The notes under the pieces were generated by a model. It did not search any database, was not told the origin of the DNA, and saw nothing but the letters and a program-made list of their open reading frames with translations. 64,000 nucleotides of DNA from Pseudomonas sp. RIT-PI-r (GTDB lineage: Bacteria; Pseudomonadota; Gammaproteobacteria; Pseudomonadales; Pseudomonadaceae). Positions 25,301 through 34,015 of the stretch are shown piece after piece. Made by a program: the position numbers and the translations under genes. Location: the NCBI RefSeq assembly GCF_001297015.1, contig NZ_LIGE01000047.1, positions 124,001-188,000 of the forward strand, given 5' to 3'. Each line of letters starts with the position of its first letter. Within the stretch, counting starts at the first letter, position 1.

Positions 25301-26344
25301 TCAGGTTTTTTTCGGGGGTGTCGGATTGGCATCGAAGGTATGCGGCGGCGCCACTTGCAGCGTGGTCACCGAACCCTGTGCCGACAGCGAATACGTGACT
25401 TTGGAAATCAGCATGTCGCCATCAAACCCGAGCACCGGATCTTTCACTCGCACCAGCGTGTTGTGTCGCCACAAATCACCGTTGGCCTGACGCCAGCCCT
25501 GCACCTGATAGGTAGTGCTCTGCGCACGGCCCATGCGGGTGGCGCTTTCCCATTGCGCACGCTGCTGCGCCAATTCAAAGGTCAGCTGCGTGCCTTCATT
25601 GATCACCGTGGTGCGCCGACGTTTGAAGGTCAGGTCGGCAGCAATCGATTCCACTTCGCTGACCGCCGCCCCGCTCTTCTTGTCCGAGCCTTTTTGCTGG
25701 CCGATGACCCGGTATTCGGAGAACACCTGGCTGTAATCCATCGGCGCGCTGGCCGAGAGAATATTCTTGCCCAGCTCCAGCACATCGCTCGCCCGGCCAC
25801 CGCTGCCGGGCTTGGCCAACACCAAACGGCCTTGCTCGTCATCGGTGGAAAACACCCGTAGCAGCGAGAGCAAACGATCGATCGACTGAAACACCGTTTC
25901 ACCCGGCACGATGGTGTGTTTGGTCAGTCGTGCGGTCTCGGGGATTTCGTTGACCACCGATTGCGCATACTCCATCGCCAGCGCCTCGACAATACGCAGC
26001 AACGGTTGCTCCTGCCATTGACCCGGGCGATTGGTGGCCGCGCAATCGACCAGATCCTGGGTCTTCGAACTGCCTTCGATGGTCAGGCTGATCTGCCGCC
26101 CGTCATAACGAATCGGCGCTTTGAACACGTAACCGGTGAGCACCAGATCATTGCCGATCTTGACCTCGCAGGGGTCACCGGGCTTGATTGGTTTATCCAC
26201 CGTTTGCCCTGGCCATTGCCAGGTGATGTCGAGTTTGAAAGTCCGGAACTGGCGCTCGAGATCAGCGCTGATTTCCACGCTTTTCCAGCCGCCATACTCC
26301 AGGTTGTTGACCGTCAGCGTGACGCGGTTATCCATCTCGCTCAT
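25301..26344 (-). CDS. Baseplate hub protein, Mu gp44 (gpP)-like
   Basis: This 347-residue contractile-tail hub protein opens SEMDNRVTLTVNNLEYGGWK and carries KPGDPCEVKIGNDLVLTGYV and QRAQWESATRMGRAQSTTYQV, as in Mu gpP (structurally T4 gp27-like). It binds the spike and the tube. It ends with PPHTFDANPTPPKKT and is followed by a REP pair. The start ATG at 26344 lies 3 nt after the gp43-like stop codon. Confidence 0.9.
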   Translation of the reverse strand: MSEMDNRVTLTVNNLEYGGWKSVEISADLERQFRTFKLDITWQWPGQTVDKPIKPGDPCEVKIGNDLVLTGYVFKAPIRYDGRQISLTIEGSSKTQDLVDCAATNRPGQWQEQPLLRIVEALAMEYAQSVVNEIPETARLTKHTIVPGETVFQSIDRLLSLLRVFSTDDEQGRLVLAKPGSGGRASDVLELGKNILSASAPMDYSQVFSEYRVIGQQKGSDKKSGAAVSEVESIAADLTFKRRRTTVINEGTQLTFELAQQRAQWESATRMGRAQSTTYQVQGWRQANGDLWRHNTLVRVKDPVLGFDGDMLISKVTYSLSAQGSVTTLQVAPPHTFDANPTPPKKT

Positions 26345-26347
26345 GGT

Positions 26348-27583
26348 TTACTCCCCGGGGACTTTCACTTGGTTGGGTGAGAACCCGGGGTGATTCGTCG
26401 GGTTGCGCTGCTGGATTTCAAGGGCCCGCGTAGCATCGCCCAGGTACTTGTAGGCGATCACCAGCGACGGCGCGCTTTCCTGAATGGTTTTAGTGACAAC
26501 CCGGATACCCGAGGACGCAACGGCCTTGAGGTGCGTGACCAACGCATCCAGCAAATCGCTGGCTACCTGGTGATGTGCAGCGCCGTATTTGTTCTTCGCC
26601 AGATCAACCGAGCTCACCAGATTCTTCAGCACCGCCAGCGTATCGTCCGTGGACGGCACGTCCTGATGAGTGATCGGCTGGTGGGCCTGACTGCTGACGG
26701 AAGGCGTCGACGGCAACTTCATCGGTTTGCTTGCAACCGGCATCGAAGCGATCCACTGCGCCGCTTTCACGATCAGGGTGTCCTGCACCAGATCAGCCAT
26801 GGCTTGCGCCGCCGCATTGGTGTCCTTGCCAGTGGTGAGCTTCGGCGCATCAGCTTTGCGGATCGCTTCGAGTTGTTGCGACACGTCGGCAATCACGCCA
26901 CGGTAGCCTTCCTTCGCAAACGTCTTCAGCTCCTTGATATCGCCGAGCAAGCCGTTGAACTCCGCCGCCAGTTCCTTGGGCAACTCCTTGACCGCTTTGA
27001 CGAAGTCGGTGATGTCTTTGTAGTACTTGATCAGCGGCTGGAGCTGCTCTTTGATGATCTCGTAGACGCCGGCGAGACTGTTACGCAAATTGGCAATGCC
27101 GATCCGCGCCGCTTTGATCATCGTCATCGCCTGCTCGAACCGCGCCAGTGCCGATGCCTGAAAAGTCCCGGCCTTGAGCAGTATTGCCTGCTGGGTACTG
27201 ACGGTCGCGGTCGGAAACTGCAACGGTTTATCGGGATAGAATTTCAGGGTAAAGGTCACCAACCCGCCGTCCTGACGGGTGTGGGTCATGTCGCATTCGC
27301 CGACCTTGACTTGCAGGCGTCCGAGCCACGGATGCACCAGCTCGCCACTGCCCGCTTCCAACGCCTTGAGCAGTTTGTCGCGCTGCTCCAGGCAATCGGC
27401 GCCGACGATGAACGCGGTGACATCGTGAATCCTCGCCTGCTGGCCGAGGTCTTCGAAATACGGCAGGTCACGCTGCGGATATTCGTGCAGCTGACCTTTG
27501 CGGCCGACCGGGGTTTTCGCCGAATCGATCCAGAAGCCGACACCGCGAAAGGATGCCGGCAATAAACGGTCACGCCAGTTCAT
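26348..27583 (-). CDS. DNA circularisation-type tail protein, Mu gp43 (gpN)-like
   Basis: This 411-residue protein has the DNA_circ_N domain at its start (MNWRDRLLPASFRGVGFWID, GRKGQLHEYPQRDLPYFEDL) and a helical C-terminal two-thirds. In Mu gpN is a tail/baseplate component; the circularisation name is historical. The ATG at 27583 overlaps the tape measure stop by 14 nt. Confidence 0.88.
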   Translation of the reverse strand: MNWRDRLLPASFRGVGFWIDSAKTPVGRKGQLHEYPQRDLPYFEDLGQQARIHDVTAFIVGADCLEQRDKLLKALEAGSGELVHPWLGRLQVKVGECDMTHTRQDGGLVTFTLKFYPDKPLQFPTATVSTQQAILLKAGTFQASALARFEQAMTMIKAARIGIANLRNSLAGVYEIIKEQLQPLIKYYKDITDFVKAVKELPKELAAEFNGLLGDIKELKTFAKEGYRGVIADVSQQLEAIRKADAPKLTTGKDTNAAAQAMADLVQDTLIVKAAQWIASMPVASKPMKLPSTPSVSSQAHQPITHQDVPSTDDTLAVLKNLVSSVDLAKNKYGAAHHQVASDLLDALVTHLKAVASSGIRVVTKTIQESAPSLVIAYKYLGDATRALEIQQRNPTNHPGFSPNQVKVPGE

Positions 27584-29141
27584 TGGAACCTCCCACGGAC
27601 AACGAGCGATAGCCGATGCGCGAAGACAGCGCCAGGCCCGGTTGATTGGTTTGCGGTTGATCGGTACGCAGCCCCGCAGGGGCGTTTTCGAAGCGCACGG
27701 TCAGGCCGCCTTCGAGTTGCGTGCGGTTGTTGGCAGCGCTTTGCTGGATCAGGGCGCTGGACGTCTGCGTCAGCGAACTGGAGGATTGCGTCAGTGAGCT
27801 CGAGGATTGCGTCAGTGTCCCCGCCGACAACAGGGTTTTGGACGTAACGTCCGTGCTGGAGCCAAGGAATTGCGGCGCCCATTCACCTTTGCCTTCGGCA
27901 TTGGTTTTTTCCTGTGAGCGGGTGAGCACGTCGACCTTGGCCGATGCTTCGGCCGCGAGTTTCCCCAGGCCTCCGTTGAAAAAATCCCTGATCGGCGCCA
28001 GCACTTCGTAAAACGTGTCGCTCCACTTTTTAATCCAGGCGGTCAAAGGGTCCCAGGCCTGAATGAACATCTCCAGAGGCGACCAGCCCAATTGCTCGCG
28101 GATAACGGCATACAGCGCAAGGATCGGCAGTTTGATGTAATCCACAAGGTCGCGAAAAAAAGCCGCTACCGGCACCGACACCGCCCTGAGCAAATCCCAT
28201 ATCGATGCAAACAGACCAACCAGCGGCTGCCAGTTCTTCAGAATCAGCGCCTGCGGTGAATACGCAAACAACGTCGCATAGAAGTCGATGACCGGCGCCG
28301 CCAGCGCTTTGAGTACGTCCCACAGCGCCGCGAAGAAGCCACTGACCGGCCCCCAGTTGTTGATCAGCATCCCCATCGGAGTGAAGCCGAACAGCGTCCG
28401 GAAAAAGCCAGCCATCGGGATCACCACCGGAGCAATCTGTTGCCACAGCCGGGCAAAAAACGCTGAGATCGGCTTCCAGTTGGCGACGATCAACCCTGCC
28501 GCCAATGCAACCCCGGCGGCAAAAAGGCCGATAGGCGAAGCGAGCAGCGTGAGCACAGCACTGAAACCCGCAGCCGCCGTCGTCACGACGGTGAACGCTA
28601 CCGCTGCTGCCGCCAGCCCTTCGACCAGTTGCGGATGATCGGCGACAAATTCGCCGACCGAGGTCATGACCGGCACCAGCGCCGTCACCAAGCCATTGAC
28701 TGCCGGCAACAACGCCTGACCGATCTTCAACGAAATGTCATCGAGCGAAACGTTGAACTTCGCAAGATTGGTGGACGTTTCGCCCTTCACCACGGCGGGC
28801 ACCTGCGCCGTTGCAGGTGCCCCCAGTGGCGCGGGAATCAGGGCGTCCTTGCCCAGCGTCGGGGTTTTAAGATTTTTGCTTTTGCTCGCCAGTTCGTCCT
28901 CGGCCTTGATCGCCTTTTTCAAGCCCTCCTGAAACGGCTTGAGCAAGCCACCGCCCGAGATAAACCCAGACAGATCAAGCGGCTTGATCCCAGTGCTTTC
29001 CAGGCTTTTCTTGAACGCCGCGACTTTGCCCCGGACGCCCTTCATCTCGGTCTCCATTTTCTGCAGACCTTGCATGACCACGAGCATGTTGACCGTGGTC
29101 TGAACGTTTTGCTGGATCGCGTTTATCTGTGTAATAGCCAT
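27570..29141 (-). CDS. Tail tape measure protein of the Mu-like tail (gp42-like)
   Basis: This 523-residue protein has helical N-terminal and C-terminal parts and a hydrophobic centre (residues about 180-340: VTTAAAGFSAVLTLLASPIG, repeated NWxPLxGFFAxLWDxL-type units). Those W-rich repeats are typical of tape measures that scaffold tail length. A Ser/Thr/Gln-rich repeat (LTQSSSS x2-3) lies near residue 450. The ATG at 29141 overlaps the stop codon of the frameshift extension upstream (TGATG). It is shorter than the P2-type tape measure (821), so this tail should be shorter. Confidence 0.88.
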   Translation of the reverse strand: MAITQINAIQQNVQTTVNMLVVMQGLQKMETEMKGVRGKVAAFKKSLESTGIKPLDLSGFISGGGLLKPFQEGLKKAIKAEDELASKSKNLKTPTLGKDALIPAPLGAPATAQVPAVVKGETSTNLAKFNVSLDDISLKIGQALLPAVNGLVTALVPVMTSVGEFVADHPQLVEGLAAAAVAFTVVTTAAAGFSAVLTLLASPIGLFAAGVALAAGLIVANWKPISAFFARLWQQIAPVVIPMAGFFRTLFGFTPMGMLINNWGPVSGFFAALWDVLKALAAPVIDFYATLFAYSPQALILKNWQPLVGLFASIWDLLRAVSVPVAAFFRDLVDYIKLPILALYAVIREQLGWSPLEMFIQAWDPLTAWIKKWSDTFYEVLAPIRDFFNGGLGKLAAEASAKVDVLTRSQEKTNAEGKGEWAPQFLGSSTDVTSKTLLSAGTLTQSSSSLTQSSSSLTQTSSALIQQSAANNRTQLEGGLTVRFENAPAGLRTDQPQTNQPGLALSSRIGYRSLSVGGSNELA

Positions 29142-29568
29142 CACTGCACCTGCTGCATCGCATTGATCCGTTGCGCGTGCTCCAGCGATTCGCGGAGCAC
29201 ATCCAGTGGCCTGGCCATCATCTGTTCGGGGTCAACCTTCCAGAACCAGGCCAGGTCATAGGCGACTGCGATCAGGTCGGTGATGGCTCCGACGCCGCAC
29301 TCATGAAAAAACTCGCAACGGCCCAGCTCAGCGCGTTGAGGTCAGCCAGATCCAGCTGGTTGACCGACGACGGCGGAATGCCGGCGCACACGGCGATGTA
29401 TTTGGCCGCCACGTCCATGTCGAGGCTGACTTCTTCGCTCTTGTCGATCTTGTACGGCAGCGCCTTGATCGCTCGCACTTCCTGCACCGTCGGGCGGCGC
29501 AGGACGAGTTCGGTCAGGGGCTCGCCGTGAGCTTCGATCGCAACCTGAAGCTTCACGGCGCCGCTCAT
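29141..29568 (-). CDS. Tail assembly chaperone with -1 frameshift (Mu gp41-like), long product
   Basis: The zero-frame gene (29272-29568, 98 residues, MSGAVKLQVAIEAHGEPLTE) contains the heptamer T TTT TTC at 29311-29305 in the correct phase. A -1 slip there continues as HECGVGAITDLIAVAYDLAW and ends at 29141, giving about 142 residues, abutting the tape measure start. A short and a long chaperone from one slip site upstream of the tape measure is the well-established arrangement of lambda G/GT and P2 E/E'. Its ATG overlaps the tube stop codon (ATGA). Confidence 0.85.
29305..29311 (-). promoter_or_regulatory. Programmed -1 ribosomal frameshift heptamer TTTTTTC
   Basis: The in-phase codons are AGT TTT TTC, giving T TTT TTC. 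The -1 frame stays open for 54 more codons up to the tape measure ATG. Confidence 0.8.
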
Positions 29569-29912
29569 TGCCAGGTCCCCTTGATGCCTTCGAATTTCAG
29601 TTCGATGGTGGCGTCATCGCCCTTGGAGACCGGTTCTTCAACCAGATATGCACCGGCCAGCACGTAGACTTTGCCGTTGCTGAATTCGCAGGTGACGGTG
29701 ATGTCGGTGCCTTCGATCAGCTTCTTCAGCGGGAAGTCGGCGGTGTGCAGCGCGGTCACTTTGAACGACGGCGCGATGTCGGTTTCCTTGTAGAAACCGG
29801 GTACGACGGTTTCGCGTTTGACCGCCATCAGCGGGGCTTCGCAGCCGCCATTGATGGTCAGTTGTGCGCCGTCGACTTTGACGTAGCAGGTGCCTGCAAT
29901 CAGTTGACCCAT
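29565..29912 (-). CDS. Tail tube protein, Mu gp40 (gpM)-like
   Basis: This 115-residue protein opens MGQLIAGTCYVKVDGAQLTI and contains FKVTALHTADFPLKKLIEGT, matching Mu gpM tubes. It stacks as rings to form the inner tube that is driven into the target envelope. The ATG at 29912 is the family start; the frame is open to 29942 across a hairpin. Confidence 0.9.
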   Translation of the reverse strand: MGQLIAGTCYVKVDGAQLTINGGCEAPLMAVKRETVVPGFYKETDIAPSFKVTALHTADFPLKKLIEGTDITVTCEFSNGKVYVLAGAYLVEEPVSKGDDATIELKFEGIKGTWQ

Positions 29913-29931
29913 GGTGTTACTCCCTTTAATG

Positions 29932-29954
29932 AAAAAGCCCACGCGAGGTGGGCT
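29932..29954 (-). terminator. Hairpin/terminator between sheath and tube genes
   Basis: On the minus strand AGCCCAC-CTCGC-GTGGGCT is followed by TTTTTC. A partial terminator here would set the sheath:tube ratio or 5' end of the tube message; a role is inferred only. Confidence 0.7.
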
Positions 29955-29979
29955 GAATGCTTGTCGTCAAACGCAGCAA

Positions 29980-31476
29980 TCAAGCCGCGTCGTCGTACTG
30001 CAGGCGGAACTGGTTGAGCAGTGCGAACACGCGCAGACCGTTGATGTAATCCGGCGGGAACAGCACGTTCACGCGGCTCGGGTCCTGCACGTCGCGCTCG
30101 ACGATCAGGTGCTCGGCGAACAGCTCGGCGTTCTCGACATGGCCTTCCAGTTCGAGCTTGGCGTACTGCGCAATCAACTCGCCGCGAATGGTCGCCGGGG
30201 TGACGATCGGCTGGCCGGCGCCGAAACGCGTGCCGTCGGAGGCCAGTTTGTGGCGGCCGTATTTGCTGGTGATCACGCTTTGCAGACGACGCACGATGAA
30301 CGCCGACTGGTGCATGGTTTCGCTGTCCAGATAGGAGTTGTCAGCCTGACCGTAAGCGTTTTTCTGGTAGGTGGTGATCGAGCGCTGGATGCGCACGTAA
30401 CCGCCTTCGTAATACGCGGTGGCGATGCCGTAGTTGAGCAGCGACTGACGCTCGGTCAGGGTGAAGCGTTCGCTGGCCGGTGCCGGATCAACACCCGGCA
30501 GGCTGCCGCTTTGGGTCGGACGGCTGGCGTCGGCAGAGATGAACACCGCGGTGCGTGCGGCCAGTGCGGCAGCTTGTACCCAGAACGGTTGCGGAACGCC
30601 CGGCTCCAGCGCCTGAATGGTCATGTGCTGGTCATTGCGTGCCTGGCCGGCAGCAACCAGGGTGCCGACGGAGCCGCGCTTGGCGCTGTAGACGTGACCG
30701 AACAGTTGCTTGGCCCACGACCAACGACCGGTGCTGTCATCCATGACGGCTTGCCAGGTGTTGAGGGTCGACAGATCGGACCATGGCAGTGCGATGAATT
30801 CGAACGGTTCATCACCCAGTGCGGCGATCGCTTCAACCTGATCCGGCACACCGGCGCCGCCGGTCATGGCGGTGATCGCGGCGGTCAGGCCAGCCGGGGT
30901 TTCTTCGCCGTTGCTTTTGCCCAGGCGATTGAATTGCAAGCTGATGTCGTTACCGCTGTCGCCAGTCCATTTGGCGTTCAGGGTGACCACACCTTCGGCA
31001 GCGGCAGCGCTGACCGGCAGATCGGCCGTGGCGTTGATTTTCTGCGCCAGTGCAGTGGCTGCTTGGGCTGCGGTAGCACCGTTGACCACGGTGGCCTGAA
31101 CACGCACGCCACCAACATACAGGTTGAGCAGGCCGGCCTGAGTCGCAGCGCCAGTCAGGGTCAGTACGCCTTTGGCAACGGCGCCTTCAGCGTTGTGCAG
31201 CGGCAGGCACCAGATCTCGCCGATCGGGTCGGCCTTGCGGAAGGTCTCGTACATCGAGGCGAGCATCGAGCCTTGGCCGCCGATGCTTTTGGCCAGCGCA
31301 ACGCTGGAGACCAACACCAGTTTGCCGACTTCGGTCGGGGCGATGTTGTCGTTGACCTGAGCGACGATCAAACGGCGCATGGTCGAACTCGCGCTATTGG
31401 CGGCCGAGTTGTCCATTTCGGCATAGAACAGCGGTACACGAATGTCCGCGGGGATGTTGCTGAATCCGATCGCCAT
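29980..31476 (-). CDS. Contractile tail sheath protein, Mu gp39 (gpL)-like
   Basis: This 498-residue sheath protein opens MAIGFSNIPADIRVPLFYAE and contains LIVAQVNDNIAPTEVGKLVL and the C-terminal RVNVLFPPDYINGLRVFALL, typical of Mu-type sheaths. Contraction of this polymer drives the tube through the envelope of the target cell. The ATG at 31476 overlaps the stop codon of the gp38-like gene (TAATG). Confidence 0.92.
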   Translation of the reverse strand: MAIGFSNIPADIRVPLFYAEMDNSAANSASSTMRRLIVAQVNDNIAPTEVGKLVLVSSVALAKSIGGQGSMLASMYETFRKADPIGEIWCLPLHNAEGAVAKGVLTLTGAATQAGLLNLYVGGVRVQATVVNGATAAQAATALAQKINATADLPVSAAAAEGVVTLNAKWTGDSGNDISLQFNRLGKSNGEETPAGLTAAITAMTGGAGVPDQVEAIAALGDEPFEFIALPWSDLSTLNTWQAVMDDSTGRWSWAKQLFGHVYSAKRGSVGTLVAAGQARNDQHMTIQALEPGVPQPFWVQAAALAARTAVFISADASRPTQSGSLPGVDPAPASERFTLTERQSLLNYGIATAYYEGGYVRIQRSITTYQKNAYGQADNSYLDSETMHQSAFIVRRLQSVITSKYGRHKLASDGTRFGAGQPIVTPATIRGELIAQYAKLELEGHVENAELFAEHLIVERDVQDPSRVNVLFPPDYINGLRVFALLNQFRLQYDDAA

Positions 31477-31655
31477 TATTTGGCTCCCTTTTGTTTGGCT
31501 GGTGCGGTTTTGAGAGTGATGTCGCCGTCGGCCAGACGTCGGCGCCACCAGGCGCTGTCCAGCACTTCACGGCCTTCGAGCGGCAGCAGATCGCCCGCCT
31601 CCGGGTCAGGTACGACGCGGCCGGCGGCCGGCAGTACGGTGATGCGATTGCTCAT
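31476..31655 (-). CDS. Mu gp38-like small tail protein (DUF2635)
   Basis: This 59-residue protein reads MSNRITVLPAAGRVVPDPEA and then EGREVLDSAWWRRRLADGDI. The VPDPxxG-LLPxEGRxV pattern is the DUF2635/gp38 signature found between the tail terminator and sheath of Mu-like phages. The start overlaps the gp37-like stop codon by 4 nt. Its function is unknown. Confidence 0.85.
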   Translation of the reverse strand: MSNRITVLPAAGRVVPDPEAGDLLPLEGREVLDSAWWRRRLADGDITLKTAPAKQKGAK

Positions 31656-32236
31656 GGGGTTACCTCTGCAGAGAAAGTCATTTCCACGCGCCCATCGGGG
31701 CCCGGGCGTTTCAGGTTGGGGTCGGCCGGGTCGATCGCATCGACCCGCACGGTGGCCCCGGTAAAGGACGACAAACCGTCCAGTTCGCGTTCGTGCCAAC
31801 TCTCCGCAGGCTGACTTGGCAGATTGCGGCCGAGCTGGAACTCGGCAAAAAAGCGCAGCCGGTAGAAAGCGCGGCTGCTGTTGATCGAGACCAGTTCGCC
31901 GCCGTCGTAGACGATGGCGCTGTAGTCGTTGTCGGGCTTGAACCCGACCAGCGCGCGCCACAGTTCGGCACGCAGGTCGTGCAACAGATCCAGCGCTTTT
32001 GTAGCGTCGGTGGCGTCAAGTACCAGGACGATTTCGAAGCGGTCGCGGATCGGTTGGGTGGTGAGGTTTTGGGTGGTGCTTTCACTCGCCAAGTCGGCCA
32101 GTGGCAGCACGTGGGCCGAGGGTGTCGGCAGATCCGGGTTGCCTTGTAGCAGCGCCAGATCGACACCCACCGAAATGTGACTGGCAAGGCTCGGGCATTG
32201 CCCACGCAATTGCGTGAGGATCGGGGTGATCTTCAT
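31652..32236 (-). CDS. Mu gp37 (gpK)-like tail completion/terminator protein
   Basis: This 194-residue Gp37-family protein opens MKITPILTQLRGQCPSLASH and includes LDATDATKALDLLHDLRAEL. It is the first gene of the Mu-like tail block, in the place of Mu gpK, which terminates the tube and sheath at the head-proximal end. In a headless tail particle such a cap closes the upper end. Confidence 0.8.
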   Translation of the reverse strand: MKITPILTQLRGQCPSLASHISVGVDLALLQGNPDLPTPSAHVLPLADLASESTTQNLTTQPIRDRFEIVLVLDATDATKALDLLHDLRAELWRALVGFKPDNDYSAIVYDGGELVSINSSRAFYRLRFFAEFQLGRNLPSQPAESWHERELDGLSSFTGATVRVDAIDPADPNLKRPGPDGRVEMTFSAEVTP

Positions 32237-32272
32237 GGGGGTGTTCCAAAATAGTGGGAGTTACCGCAGGCC

Positions 32273-32368
32273 CCTGTAGGAGTGAGCCTGCTCGCGATAG
32301 CGGTGTGTCAGGCGCGTTGGTTTTGAATGTGGCACCGCTATCGCGAGCAGGCTCACTCCTACAGGGGG
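32273..32368. repeat. REP pair at the junction of the P2-like and Mu-like tail blocks
   Basis: Inverted GAGCCTGCTCGCGATAGCG-type copies flank about 38 bp. The pair lies in the 149 bp gap between gpD of the P2-like tail and gp37 of the Mu-like tail, exactly at the junction. Confidence 0.88.
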
Positions 32369-32385
32369 GCTCGTGGGCTGTGAGA

Positions 32386-33417
32386 TCAGTCTTTGGCTTC
32401 GGCTTTCGGGTCGAGGCACGACGCATCGATCAGGCAGCGATAGCTGTTCTCGCGATTACCGCTGGCGGTGACCTTGTCGATCGACCAGCGTCCGCGCATG
32501 AAATCCGGCCAGGTATCATCGAGCAGCACCAGGCCTTCAGCGGCCAGACGCGGATCGCCCGGGCAGGTGATCTTCACCTTGAACTTTTGCCGGAGCATTT
32601 TGCGCACTTCGCCTTCTCCCACGGCAATGGCGTCGGCTTCATTGGGTTGCTTCTGGCGGATGGTCTTGAACGGCGCAAGTCCCGTTTCGACCCAATGCAA
32701 AATGCCTGTAACAGCATCGACAAAACAGGTCTTGCAGCCCTTGGCCTGTTCGCGGGCGGCCTCTTCCAGCGTGGCGCTGATGAAGGCGTGATCGCCGGGA
32801 CGATTATTGTGGGTGACCGACAACGTCACATCCTGCAGTTTCTGCCCCGAGATGGATTTGATCTGCCCGGGCCGCGCCAGCACATACGCATCGCCATAAG
32901 GTTTGGCGACCAGGTTGTACTTCTTCGCCAGCCGCGTCAGAAAGCCCATGTCGGTTTCATTGGACTGGTCGACATGGGCGATTTTTATCATCGCCACGTC
33001 CGCTGCGACACGTGATGAAAATCCGTGCTGCGACACCAGTTTGCTGAACAATTGACCGAGCGTCGTCGGTCCATGACTGGCGATGCGGCGCTGCTTGAAG
33101 CCGGTCTCGTCATCCTTGCTGAACGGTGCTGCAGTGGCCACCAAAGTCAGGCGAAACGGAAACAGCGTCGGTGTCAGGCGAGTGACTTTGAACTGGCCCT
33201 TGTCGACCATCTCTGCCATTTCCAGGTAACCCACCAGCAGGCCGATTTTCCCGCCGAGGTTCGGCAGCCCTTCGAGGCCTTCCAGATCAATGGTCAGGGT
33301 CAGTTGATCCGACTCGATACCGGCGGCATCAATGTGCTCCCAACTGATAAGACGCTGGTTGAGCAAATCCGCGTTTGCGCCATAAATCTGAACGACCGGG
33401 GTAAAACCCAATGCCAT
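32386..33417 (-). CDS. Baseplate hub / late control protein D, P2 gpD-like
   Basis: This 343-residue protein opens MALGFTPVVQIYGANADLLN and contains FLTRLAKKYNLVAKPYGDAY and the C-terminal WPDFMRGRWSIDKV, all standard in gpD family proteins. In P2-like tails gpD forms the baseplate hub. It is the last gene of the P2-like tail block. Confidence 0.92.
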   Translation of the reverse strand: MALGFTPVVQIYGANADLLNQRLISWEHIDAAGIESDQLTLTIDLEGLEGLPNLGGKIGLLVGYLEMAEMVDKGQFKVTRLTPTLFPFRLTLVATAAPFSKDDETGFKQRRIASHGPTTLGQLFSKLVSQHGFSSRVAADVAMIKIAHVDQSNETDMGFLTRLAKKYNLVAKPYGDAYVLARPGQIKSISGQKLQDVTLSVTHNNRPGDHAFISATLEEAAREQAKGCKTCFVDAVTGILHWVETGLAPFKTIRQKQPNEADAIAVGEGEVRKMLRQKFKVKITCPGDPRLAAEGLVLLDDTWPDFMRGRWSIDKVTASGNRENSYRCLIDASCLDPKAEAKD

Positions 33418-33426
33418 ACAACCTCC

Positions 33427-33639
33427 TTAATCCCACGCCGTGAGCGCTTTGATTGCGGCGGGTTTGCTGTCGAGTTCAGGCAGCACGACCCAGATGCCAG
33501 CGGGCAGAACCGGGCCGTGTTCGGCCAGGGTCGGGTTGAGTTTCCACAGGGCTTCTTCGGCCGCATCGTCGCTGCGACCGGTTTCGCGGTAGAGCAGCAG
33601 ATTCACCGAATCACCGGCCACGCTTCGAACTTTACGCAT
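33427..33639 (-). CDS. Tail protein X, P2 gpX-like (LysM-type)
   Basis: This 70-residue protein reads MRKVRSVAGDSVNLLLYRET with LWKLNPTLAEHGPVLPAGIW. The GDSVN...L-x-NPxLAxxGPxLPAG pattern is the LysM-like gpX signature. It lies between U and D, as in R-type pyocin clusters. Confidence 0.9.
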   Translation of the reverse strand: MRKVRSVAGDSVNLLLYRETGRSDDAAEEALWKLNPTLAEHGPVLPAGIWVVLPELDSKPAAIKALTAWD

Positions 33640-34015
33640 TGTTGAACTCCGCCAATTCGATGACCCAATCGACCACCATCGCTGTACCGTCATCGATGAT
33701 GCAGGTCTGGGTTTCCTGAACGTTGTTGACCCGCCACAGCCCCCAGTTGCGGCCGATGCCATCGATCAGCGGCAGCGGTATACGCAGCGCCTGCAAGGCA
33801 CGCAATTCATCGAGCCGATCCATGGCCACGGCGTACATCGACTTGCCGGTGATGGTCAGGGTTTCCGGCTTCTGTCCGGTCTGACTGGATTTCGGTTTGC
33901 TGGTAAGGATCTGTATTTCGGTCCAGCCGCCATCGGACTTGCGCAACAATTGGTGGTACGCAAAGTTGCGCGACAGGCCGAAGATGAAACTGCCCAGAGC
34001 CATTTGTTGTTTCAT
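33632..34015 (-). CDS. Tail protein U, P2 gpU-like
   Basis: This 127-residue protein opens MKQQMALGSFIFGLSRNFAY and includes LMGSF-like FIFGL and IDGIGRNWGLWRVNNVQETQ, the gpU motif of P2-like tails. The ATG overlaps the tape measure stop by 4 nt. It is probably a tail-tip/completion component. Confidence 0.9.
   Translation of the reverse strand: MKQQMALGSFIFGLSRNFAYHQLLRKSDGGWTEIQILTSKPKSSQTGQKPETLTITGKSMYAVAMDRLDELRALQALRIPLPLIDGIGRNWGLWRVNNVQETQTCIIDDGTAMVVDWVIELAEFNNA

Noticed and set aside
29911..31764. 617-codon open frame on the plus strand opposite the sheath gene
   Set aside because: It is antisense to a clear gpL-like sheath, has composition of a high-GC shadow frame and resembles no protein family.
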